Below are positions 6,890-12,745 of a DNA stretch of 13,220 nucleotides, one piece after another. Each line of letters begins with the position of its first letter. Within the stretch, counting starts at the first letter, position 1. The position numbers were made by a program, and so were the translations under genes. The DNA lies in NCBI GenBank assembly GCA_965603285.1, contig CBFDCK010000086.1:1-13220 (forward strand). Direction: 5' to 3'. Source of the DNA: JAUWPO01 sp965603285 (GTDB lineage: Bacteria > Chloroflexota > Anaerolineae > Anaerolineales > UBA4823). The notes beneath the pieces were generated by a model. That model worked only from the letters and a program-made list of their open reading frames with translations, ran no database searches and was not told where the DNA came from.

Positions 6890-7362
6890 CAAGGCCATTG
6901 GGCGGACTCTAGCGAGCCTGCGCTTCACAGAATTCCGCCTCACTGGTTGTGGGGGTTGTCCCTAAAGTTAATGTCACTGTTTACTCCAGGGTTCGATCCT
7001 GGATGAACAAAATCCTGTCCTTGGTCGGACAGATCCCAATCCCGTTCCGGTGACGGGACGGGGCCAGGTGAAGAGTCTCTGTCGATGTGAAATAGATGCT
7101 TCCCCCCGGTCTGCACCTGGAGCAGGGCTCCGCTCAGCATATCAATCATTACTTTTTAGACAGCCCCCTCCATAAACTGTCAACTCAATCGCTCTAGGCC
7201 CGTCTTTAGGAGGTGCTTGACTCGGGAGCGGAGATCAGCCTGGTGCTGTTGTCCGAGAACGAAAAATTGTTCAATGGTTAGAAGTATTTACTAAATCAAG
7301 AAATGTCAGATCGGATATACGCGAAGTTGAGTTTTATAAGAGCAACCTCATGAAAGGAGAGA
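6890..7362 (+). other. Gene-poor gap of about 470 bases with several hairpins
   Basis: No convincing full gene lies here. A series of short perfect stems is visible: TCCAGG 6985-6990 with CCTGGA 6998-7003; CTGTCC 7015-7020 with GGACAG 7027-7032; TCCCGT 7040-7045 with ACGGGA 7053-7058; CCAGGTG 7064-7070 with CACCTGG 7114-7120; and an alternative GGAGC 7119-7123 with GCTCC 7127-7131. GGCGGA 6901-6906 also pairs with TCCGCC 6934-6939. At 7208-7214 a strong AGGAGGT occurs next to a 22-codon open frame (GTG 7213 to TAG 7279-7281) with protein-like composition, perhaps a gene relic. The last 80 bases are AT-rich leader for the next gene. Confidence 0.5.
6985..7131 (+). ncRNA. Candidate structured RNA: consecutive hairpins
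   Basis: Four perfect stems of 6, 6, 6 and 7 base pairs follow one another within about 140 bases, with loops of 7, 6, 7 and 43 bases and little spacer. There is no clear promoter or T-rich terminator. It may be an untranslated leader of the downstream helix-turn-helix gene, a small RNA or chance. No known RNA family is recognised. Confidence 0.25.
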
Positions 7363-7980
7363 ATGGCATTGGATGATCTGAGTAATATCCATATAAATGA
7401 CAAAGATTCGTCAGGAAATCTGCTTGGACCGCAAGAAAAGATCATTTTAGAACAAATTGCTACCGGAGGACCACCTCATAGCCAAAGGGCGCAGTCTCTT
7501 TTGGCTATCGATGCAGGTGTTACCCAAAAGATAGCCGCCCTGCAGTCCGGGCTAACCGTGGGACAGGTAAGTTACTGGTTCAACAAATTCCGCAAAGACA
7601 GACTGGGCATATTTCCAGAAGAATTATTACACCAAAGCGAGTCTGAACTGCCTCCACCCCTGCAATTACCAGGTCAGCTGACTCCGTCAGAAGGATCGGA
7701 AATGGATCAGCAAGTCGAGCAAGATGTGAGCGGGGAGGATTCTATAAGTCCTGCAGCAGAGGTAAAACCCGAGAAGGTAGAGGAAAAAAAGGTGAGATCA
7801 AAGCAGGATAAGGCTTCCAAGAAGGTGAAAAAAGAAAAGAAGAGTCCTGATGAAGAAGCCAAATCTGAAAAAAAGGCGAAAACAAAGAAGAAGTCGAAGA
7901 AGGGTAAGGCCTCCAAGAAGGCGAAAAAAGAAAAAAAGAACGGAAAAAAGAAGCAGGCGAAAAAGGACAAGAAGGGGTAA
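7363..7980 (+). CDS. Helix-turn-helix protein with lysine-rich histone-H1-like tail
   Basis: A 205-residue protein in three parts. Residues 22-85 form a homeodomain-like helix-turn-helix resembling the N-terminal DNA-binding region of transposases and related regulators (LGPQEKIILEQIA, then SQRAQSLLAID, then GLTVGQVSYWFNKFRKDRLG). Residues 90-140 are a flexible acidic and proline-containing linker. Residues 138-205 are a Lys/Ala/Ser/Glu tail with about half its residues lysine, containing the near repeat KASKKVKKEKK / KASKKAKKEKK. Lysine-rich tails of this kind bind DNA without sequence specificity in bacterial histone-H1-like proteins. A nucleoid or regulatory role is therefore inferred. There is no transposase catalytic domain. 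AAAGGAGA just before ATG 7363 fixes the start. Confidence 0.75.
   Translation: MALDDLSNIHINDKDSSGNLLGPQEKIILEQIATGGPPHSQRAQSLLAIDAGVTQKIAALQSGLTVGQVSYWFNKFRKDRLGIFPEELLHQSESELPPPLQLPGQLTPSEGSEMDQQVEQDVSGEDSISPAAEVKPEKVEEKKVRSKQDKASKKVKKEKKSPDEEAKSEKKAKTKKKSKKGKASKKAKKEKKNGKKKQAKKDKKG
7810..7938 (+). repeat. Two near-identical 33-base repeats in a purine-rich tract
   Basis: The copies at 7810-7842 and 7906-7938 encode KASKKVKKEKK and KASKKAKKEKK and lie 96 bases apart. The surrounding 7780-7978 is overwhelmingly A and G on the + strand, a long polypurine tract. Confidence 0.7.
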
Positions 7981-8013
7981 TCATAGAACCAATCGGAGAA
8001 GAGGAAAGAAAAT

Positions 8014-8256
8014 ATGTTGACAATTAATAATGATCAAATGCCAGTCATAAACCTTGACCCTGCGGGGAATTCCCCCATCGACCTTGAAGCGATCATCGAG
8101 CAGATCTGGAAGGACCTGGGCGGCACAGCTTCCCGCTCGGATGTCAGAAGCGTAGTAATAGAAGTTGCTCCTCGGTACGCAGATGCTCGTATTTTCACTT
8201 ATGTCCCAATCTTAATGGGCAAAGAGGTGCGCAGTCGATTGCTGGGAAGCGTCTGA
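8014..8256 (+). CDS. Small three-helix-bundle dimerisation-type protein
   Basis: An 80-residue soluble protein. Residues 22-78 match the pattern of the short three-helix-bundle domain that is found alone or before tyrosine-phosphatase-like (arsenate-reductase-like) proteins. It has an N-terminal helix (IDLEAIIEQIWKDLGG), a second helix (SDVRSVVIEVAPRYADA) and the conserved ending FTYVPILMGKEVRSRL. In related proteins the domain is thought to dimerise. No catalytic domain follows here. An AGAGGAAAG run at about 8000-8008 lies just before the ATG at 8014. It sits 33 bases after the helix-turn-helix gene and could be co-transcribed with it. The partner is unknown. Confidence 0.65.
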   Translation: MLTINNDQMPVINLDPAGNSPIDLEAIIEQIWKDLGGTASRSDVRSVVIEVAPRYADARIFTYVPILMGKEVRSRLLGSV

Positions 8257-8577
8257 TCGTTTCAAAGAGCAGAAACATCAACCTATCCCAAAACAGAATC
8301 GTTCTTGATAAATAAGACAAGAAAATCGGTCAAGGTTTAATATACTCGAAACCGAACCCATGAAGCGAATTGGATGATGTCAGCCATCTCGAGCCGGAGG
8401 AACTCAAGTGCCAGCGCATTATGGTGCGCCACCAAGTTGGCGTGGAGCGAAATGTGATGAGGAACTGTCCCCATATATTATCACCTGTTTGGATGAAAAT
8501 TTCGCAGTGATCAACCATAAACAAAACTCTACCTGGTTTTTACCAGGTGAGGAAACCACAAAATAGGAGAAAGTATT
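8257..8577 (+). other. Gap of 321 bases with a possible relic ORF and hairpins
   Basis: No strong gene is present. A frame from TTG 8370 to TGA 8508-8510 is open for 46 codons with hydrophilic, protein-like composition (MDDVSHLEPEEL, then RIMVRHQVGVERNV). It lacks an SD, so it may be a relic or chance. A 5-base stem lies at 8427-8431 with 8438-8442. A stronger hairpin lies close to the next start codon and is listed separately. Confidence 0.4.
8531..8548 (+). promoter_or_regulatory. Leader hairpin before the membrane protein gene
   Basis: ACCTGGT at 8531-8537 pairs perfectly with ACCAGGT at 8542-8548 around a TTTT loop, 29 bases upstream of the ATG at 8578. It would lie in the 5' untranslated region just ahead of the SD (ATAGGAGA), so an effect on translation or mRNA stability is possible. 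Confidence 0.35.
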
Positions 8578-9462
8578 ATGTCGAAAACCACCACCATCAT
8601 TTTAGTAACCCTAGGCTGCCTGATTCTGGCAGTCGCCACCCTGTCCCTTTGGGCGACCCTGGATGTATTCAATCCATCCCGATTTGGCGATAAAGTCGCC
8701 GAAGGGCTACAGTCGCCCGAAGCCAGCCAGGCTTTAGCCGGCCCGATCGTGGACCGTATGCTGGCATCCTATCCTGAACTGCCTGCCATTGCCCAAGTAC
8801 CTGCAGTTGAAGTCGTCAGTTGGATGCTTCAGCGCCCAGTCTTCACAAAAGTGTTTAAGGCTTCTGCAGCCGTCTCTATGAAGGTGATGACCACCAGCCC
8901 CGAAGACGTGATCGGCATTGATATTGCCGAAGTGGCATCCGAGGCCGGATCGACGGTTCTCGGGGTCATATCAGGGGTAAGTCCTGAGGCTGCCGATAAA
9001 GCTGAAGCCGCAGTGCAGGATGCCGTCGCCGCTTCAGATGCAAGCAGTATGTTGGCCATCTATGAAGAGGGCACGACCCCGAATCTCAGGCTGGCATCCA
9101 ACCTGGCTCCCTGGCTGGCTTTAATCGGATTTCTGGGGGCAGCCGCCCTTTTCGCCTGGGCTTACGTTGGTTCAGAGAACCAGCAAAAAGCGCTCAAGTA
9201 CATCGGAGTGGGCATCATAGCCACCTCAGTGCTGGGATTCCTGATTTTCACCCCCCTGGTACAGGCGGTGGCGCAGAACAACCTCACCGATCCGACCATG
9301 CAGACCGTCGTGGGAGCGGTGCTCTCAGCCCTGCTGCGCGGGTACATGCTCATCTCACTGCTGGTCTTCAGTGTTGGTGTGATCGTGCTGGTGATCAACC
9401 ACACCAGAAGCAGTCAGGAGGATGCGGCTCCCGCTGCTGACAGCCCTGCACCAGCGGACTAA
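8578..9462 (+). CDS. Four-helix membrane protein with extracytoplasmic helical domain
   Basis: A 294-residue protein with one N-terminal membrane segment (about 7-29). A polar, mostly helical region (30-172) follows, with the pattern FGDKVAEGLQSPEASQALAGPIVDRML. Three more membrane segments lie at about 178-198, 206-230 and 247-273, and the protein ends in a short Ala/Pro/Asp-rich tail. The first part resembles uncharacterised integral membrane proteins of Actinomycetota and Chloroflexota that place an N-terminal helix before a loop with FA-x-R-V-A-like motifs. No catalytic residues are evident. ATAGGAGA precedes the ATG. The stop TAA at 9460-9462 is followed in the same frame by 19 more codons of the same low-complexity style, so the natural C terminus may have been longer. 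Confidence 0.75.
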   Translation: MSKTTTIILVTLGCLILAVATLSLWATLDVFNPSRFGDKVAEGLQSPEASQALAGPIVDRMLASYPELPAIAQVPAVEVVSWMLQRPVFTKVFKASAAVSMKVMTTSPEDVIGIDIAEVASEAGSTVLGVISGVSPEAADKAEAAVQDAVAASDASSMLAIYEEGTTPNLRLASNLAPWLALIGFLGAAALFAWAYVGSENQQKALKYIGVGIIATSVLGFLIFTPLVQAVAQNNLTDPTMQTVVGAVLSALLRGYMLISLLVFSVGVIVLVINHTRSSQEDAAPAADSPAPAD

Positions 9463-9522
9463 CCGGCTCAGGAGAGTGCTAGCAGCTCCTCCCCACCCCC
9501 AGCACAGGAGTCTGGCAGTTAA
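9463..9522 (+). pseudogene. In-frame continuation of the membrane protein tail beyond TAA
   Basis: After the TAA at 9460-9462 the same frame continues for 19 codons reading PAQESASSSSPPPAQESGS and ends at a second TAA at 9520-9522. Composition (Pro, Ala, Ser, Glu, Gln) matches the preceding tail (SSQEDAAPAADSPAPAD), which suggests the first TAA is a recent nonsense mutation in a longer disordered tail. Stop-codon readthrough is a less likely alternative. Confidence 0.45.
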
Positions 9523-9665
9523 AGTCACCGGGTGAGCGCCCGTCTTAATCAACCCGACGAGAAACGGAGATTTGAAGTTGAAAGGATGTATATATCTGGC
9601 TCAATTTCTATACACCTGCTGTAGTCGGAGAAACAGACCAAAAAAAAGCATTAAAGGAGTAAAAA

Positions 9666-10144
9666 ATGACAGATTAAGATAAATCAACGGAACAGGTCGC
9701 TCAGGCTGATGAGATCGAAGCGCTGTTCGTGCAAACCGCGGCAGGCATGTCCTTCCAGGACAGGCAGCTGAAACTGAATGGGATCGGACCAACCGCCTGA
9801 TGTTCTCCGACAGACCAGACCGGGTTACCGGCCATGTCCCAACCGAGGAGTTCCTGGATTCCTGGGGAGATGGTGATGACAGTTTTGCAGATGACCCACC
9901 GAATGCCGTTTTATCGGTCTTCACCGAAGAAGAAGTCCATGATGTTGTGGTTGTTTTGAGTGAGCCGGCTTTGAATGGTGACCAGTGGAGCTACAGTGTC
10001 GAGATCCTGGACGGCGAGATGCCTGCCAGCGGTGGTCCGAGTTCATTGTTTATCGATGTAATCGGACGTCCCATGACACCTGTATCAGGTGCAGGTGTGC
10101 ACCGTAGAGGCCGCCGCAGAGGTCGACGCAGGGCGCGCCGGTGA
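9666..10144 (+). pseudogene. Conserved-type uncharacterised protein broken by TAA and a frameshift
   Basis: AAAGGAG just upstream and ATG 9666 start a frame reading MTD, then TAA at 9675-9677, then a good coding stretch (DEIEALFVQTAAGMSF, LKLNGIGPTA) up to TGA 9798-9800. The coding sense then continues in another frame from about 9797 to TGA 10142-10144 (LMFSDRPDRVTGHV, EEFLDSWGDGDDSFADDPPNA, VVVVLSEPALNGD, GGPSSLFIDVIGRP) and ends in an Arg-rich tail. Adding one base near 9797 joins the halves smoothly as GIGPTA-LMFSDRP. The joined sequence resembles a conserved uncharacterised family of about 150-160 residues that I recognise from related bacteria but cannot name. Both lesions are small, so inactivation is recent or part of the frameshift is a sequence error. 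Confidence 0.65.
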
Positions 10145-10214
10145 ACAAGAAGGCGTCGAATGTACTGAAATCAGCTGGAGTGAAGCAAAACCTGGTTAAA
10201 AAGGAGTGTGAGTA

Positions 10215-10259
10215 TTGAGCAAAAAAACAATCTGTACCTTTGTAGAAACGAATAAATAA
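10215..10259 (+). other. Fourteen-codon ORF with TTG start and strong SD
   Basis: AAAAAGGAG ending at 10206 lies 8 bases before TTG 10215, which opens only MSKKTICTFVETNK before TAA 10257-10259. It sits 25 bases ahead of the second DUF1269 gene. It could be a leader peptide or relic; the sequence alone does not decide. Confidence 0.25.
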
Positions 10260-10284
10260 AATCAAAATTAAAAGGAGTCGAATA

Positions 10285-10872
10285 ATGAGTAATGATAAGA
10301 AAGAAAGTTCAAACGTTTATAACATCCTGGCCTTCACCTTTGATGGGCAGGACAAAGCCAAAGAGGTCGTCAATGAGATCAAATCCTCCGGCGCGTTGGA
10401 TGGTTATTACATTATTGCCCAGGCGGTGGTTGAAAAAGACGCCAAGGGTAAGGTGCACGTCCACGAACCGGGTCACGGCGGCCTGGGTGCGGTAGTCGGC
10501 GGCGCGGCAGGAGGTCTGCTGGCATTGATCGGCGGTCCGGTCGGCCTGCTAGCCTGGGTTGTGGGCGGCGCGGTGGTGGGCGGCGTGGCTGGAAAATACC
10601 TGGGACGCCCGATCAAAAAAGGTGACCTGGAAGAGATCGGCGAAGCCCTTGATCCGGACAGCTCAGGTTTTCTGCTGCTGCTGGAAGATTTATACAGCGA
10701 AGAGGTAGTGGACAGCCTGTCCAGTTACAACGCTAATGTAGTGACGCTGACGGTGGGTGACGAGCTGTCTGGTGAGATCGCCCAGTACACAGCCGCAGCG
10801 GTTACAGACGATGCCGGTGATGAAGGTTCGGATGCTGCTGATTCATCTGCCGATTCGAGTGACGACAGCTAA
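10285..10872 (+). CDS. DUF1269-like glycine-zipper protein, copy 2
   Basis: A 195-residue paralogue of the protein at 4530-5351. It shares the N-terminal part (ILAFTFDGQDKAKEVV, then DAKGKVHVHEPG), the Gly-rich hydrophobic hairpin at residues 65-105 and the block KKGDLEEIGEALDPDSSGFLLL. The tail after residue 170 is a short Asp/Ser-rich stretch (DSSADSSDDS) in place of the Ala/Glu repeats of copy 1. The glycine zipper suggests membrane insertion or oligomerisation. Function is unknown. AAAAGGAG just before ATG 10285 supports the start. Copy 2 follows the broken gene at 9666-10144 and precedes a strong hairpin, so it likely ends a transcript. Confidence 0.85.
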   Translation: MSNDKKESSNVYNILAFTFDGQDKAKEVVNEIKSSGALDGYYIIAQAVVEKDAKGKVHVHEPGHGGLGAVVGGAAGGLLALIGGPVGLLAWVVGGAVVGGVAGKYLGRPIKKGDLEEIGEALDPDSSGFLLLLEDLYSEEVVDSLSSYNANVVTLTVGDELSGEIAQYTAAAVTDDAGDEGSDAADSSADSSDDS

Positions 10873-10888
10873 AGGTTTTGCTGCAAGT

Positions 10889-10922
10889 AGTTCAGGGGGA
10901 GCGGGACAGCTCCCCCTGAACT
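10889..10922 (+). terminator. Perfect 14-base-pair hairpin after DUF1269 copy 2
   Basis: AGTTCAGGGGGAGC at 10889-10902 pairs perfectly with GCTCCCCCTGAACT at 10909-10922 around the loop GGGACA. It begins 16 bases after the stop codon. A T-rich run does not follow (TTAAAGAG), so it is a strong 3'-end structure with uncertain termination strength. Confidence 0.65.
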
Positions 10923-10958
10923 TTAAAGAGAAACACAAATATTTAAAGGATGTATAAG

Positions 10959-11378
10959 GTGACAACAAGTAATGAAGTTGCCCAGGCATAAGTTGATGGG
11001 TGATATCTCAGCAAAGCAGATATCGAAGCCGCGGTCGTGGTGCTGGATGATGCGCTGATCGCTGCAGCTAGTGAAGATGCTCAGGCGGAGGCAGCCGATG
11101 ATTACTCCGCAAAAGAAGATTTAGTCGCTGAGGCAGGAGTATGGGAAAGCGAAGATGCCGCAGGTGGAGACATCGAATCTGCAGTATTCGACGAAGAAAT
11201 CATTGAAGAGGTACAGGACCAGATGGAGGCCGATGAAGCGGTGATGGTGGAGGCTAAGGTGGTGATAGAGGCAGCTTATACGGATGCCGCGGCGGCTTTG
11301 CTGGCAGCTGAGTTGATCGATGAGGCTAACCAGGAAGCGGTTGCGGCAGCAATCGCCGCTGCTTGGAGTGAAGAATAA
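10959..11378 (+). pseudogene. Ala/Glu-rich ORF interrupted by TAA and TGA near its start
   Basis: AAAGGA at about 10945-10950 and GTG 10959 start a frame reading MTTSNEVAQA, then TAA 10989-10991, then VDG, then TGA 11001-11003, then YLSKADIEAAVVVLDDALIA and on without stops to TAA 11376-11378. An ATG at 10950 is also in frame. The open part is about 125 codons and very rich in Ala, Glu and Asp, with no membrane segment or known domain. Its style resembles the acidic repeats at 4530-5351 and 5602-6426. If translated only from a downstream GTG at 11037 it would be 113 residues, but no SD is seen there. Both stops are one substitution away from sense codons (CAA, CGA or TGG). Confidence 0.55.
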
Positions 11379-11516
11379 GCATAGTTGCTTACTGGTTTTA
11401 CCTTGATCTACTTGTTTTAGTAAGGATTGAACCAATAAATGACCTGCGAATTTATAAAATTAAATTCACCAGGTTTATGAATAATAACCAATTCAAATCA
11501 TAAAGGAGATGAGGAA

Positions 11517-11807
11517 ATGTGTTGCTTTTTTACAGCTTTACTGGTTTTTGGTCCCAGGGTTGCGATCCTGGTATGGTGGATTTATTCACCCGTATACATC
11601 AACAGCTTATTCCAGACCTGGATATGGCCGCTGCTGGGATTGATTTTCCTGCCCTGGACAATGCTGATGTACATGGCTGTAGCTGGCGGAGGCATCATCG
11701 GCTTCGATTGGATTTTGCTCGGACTGGGTGTTTTCGCCGATATGGCTTCCTATTTTGGTGGGTACCGCGAGCGCGAACGCGTCCCTTACGGCGAATCAAT
11801 TCCCTAA
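11517..11807 (+). CDS. MCC-type three-helix small membrane protein, copy 2
   Basis: A 96-residue paralogue of the protein at 1074-1379. It begins MCCFFTALLVFGPR, has helices at about 4-24, 34-57 and 59-80, and shares WPLLGLIFLPWT, GGGIIGFDW and FAD with copy 1. The tail (YRERERVPYGESIP) is charged and unlike copy 1 except for an aromatic-rich, Arg/Gly/Pro flavour. AAAGGAGA at about 11502-11509 supports ATG 11517. The pair of cysteines at positions 2-3 is kept in both copies. They may be structural or bind a cofactor, but a lipobox is absent, so lipoprotein processing is not indicated. Function is unknown. Confidence 0.78.
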   Translation: MCCFFTALLVFGPRVAILVWWIYSPVYINSLFQTWIWPLLGLIFLPWTMLMYMAVAGGGIIGFDWILLGLGVFADMASYFGGYRERERVPYGESIP

Positions 11808-11818
11808 ACTTTTACCCT

Positions 11819-11861
11819 GACCCGGCTCGATCCACTGCCAAATATGGATTACGGCCGGGTC
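11819..11861 (+). terminator. Hairpin after the second MCC gene
   Basis: GACCCGGC at 11819-11826 pairs with GCCGGGTC at 11854-11861. Inside it ATCC (about 11830) can pair with GGAT (about 11846). It lies 11 bases after the stop codon and is followed by an A run, not T, so it would suit a reverse-strand terminator better than a forward one. Termination is uncertain. Confidence 0.35.
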
Positions 11862-11997
11862 CTGGAGTAAAAAAACCGGCTAAAGTACATTTCTGCTGAC
11901 CATAAATATTGCCAATCCTGACGGATAAGAAGGTTCTTAAGGAAATTAATTATGGAAGTTTTTGGGACTTAGTAATAAAGAATTAAAGGAAAAAACG

Positions 11998-12693
11998 ATG
12001 ACCTTCAAATTACCGGAACTACCCTATGACAAAAGTGCCCTGGAACTGACCATCGACGCCCGAACCATGGCGATCCACCATGGCAAGCACCATGCCGCCT
12101 ATGTGGACAACCTGAACAAGGCCCTGGGTGACCATCCCGATCTGGAGGAGTATTCTGCGCTCAGCCTGATCACCCATCTGGATCGAGTCCCGGAAGCCAT
12201 CCGCACGGCGGTTCGCAACAATGGCGGCGGCCACGTAAACCATTCCATGTTCTGGCTCAGCATGAGCGACGAAGGAGGCGGCAAGCCGTCCGGCAATCTG
12301 GCGGAGGTCATAGACCAGTACTTCGGCTCATTCAGCGAATTTAAGGCAGGATTCAAGGCGGCAGCCATGGGGCGTTTTGGCAGCGGTTGGGCTTGGTTAT
12401 GTGTGGATGCCAGCGGGGACCTGGTGGTCACGAAAACGGCCAACCAGGACAACCCGGTTATGAATGGCCAGATACCGCTGCTGGGACTGGATGTCTGGGA
12501 GCACGCCTACTATCTGACCTACCAGAACCGGCGCGCGGACTATAGGGATGCCTGGTGGGATGTCGTCGATTGGGATGAGATCGAGAAGAACTATGACCTA
12601 GTCCGCTACGAAGCGAAATTGGACGGATTAGGAAAATGGGCCGACAAACAATGGGCTAATTTGGAAGCTGCCTGGCAAAAGCTGGTCGATTGA
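11998..12693 (+). CDS. sodA: Fe/Mn-family superoxide dismutase, probably Mn type
   Basis: A 231-residue superoxide dismutase converting superoxide to oxygen and hydrogen peroxide in the cytoplasm. Metal ligands are visible: His27 in HHGKHH, His82 in NHSMFW, Asp165 and His169 in DVWEHAYY. The conserved Tyr35 and the FGSGWAWL block are present. Gln150 in TANQDNP is at the position typical of Mn enzymes, and the GGHVNH context also favours Mn, though some members use either metal. No signal peptide is present. The start at ATG 11998 follows AAAGGA; a longer frame from TTG 11962 is less likely. The C terminus runs about 25-30 residues past the usual end, with aromatic and charged helical sequence (KWADKQWANLEAAWQKLVD). 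Confidence 0.93.
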   Translation: MTFKLPELPYDKSALELTIDARTMAIHHGKHHAAYVDNLNKALGDHPDLEEYSALSLITHLDRVPEAIRTAVRNNGGGHVNHSMFWLSMSDEGGGKPSGNLAEVIDQYFGSFSEFKAGFKAAAMGRFGSGWAWLCVDASGDLVVTKTANQDNPVMNGQIPLLGLDVWEHAYYLTYQNRRADYRDAWWDVVDWDEIEKNYDLVRYEAKLDGLGKWADKQWANLEAAWQKLVD

Positions 12694-12745
12694 AGTGCCA
12701 ATCCTGGGACAATGATGTGTTAATGAAAGCAATAAAGGTGTCTGT

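Noticed and set aside
6985..7003. Stem-loop CCAGG-GTTCGAT-CCTGG resembling a tRNA T arm
   Set aside because: The loop starts with G and the TTC is shifted by one base relative to a canonical T arm, and no acceptor, D or anticodon arms can be placed around it.
7267..7294. Possible promoter TTGTTC / TACTAA upstream of the helix-turn-helix gene
   Set aside because: The -10 hexamer matches the consensus at only three of six positions.
10141..10218. 25-codon GTG ORF overlapping the stop at 10142-10144
   Set aside because: No SD in front and no family features; likely chance.
11554..11571. Near-identical sequence to 6986-7002 inside the second MCC gene
   Set aside because: Only 17-18 bases match and flanks do not align, so a relic of the MCC gene in the gap is not supported.
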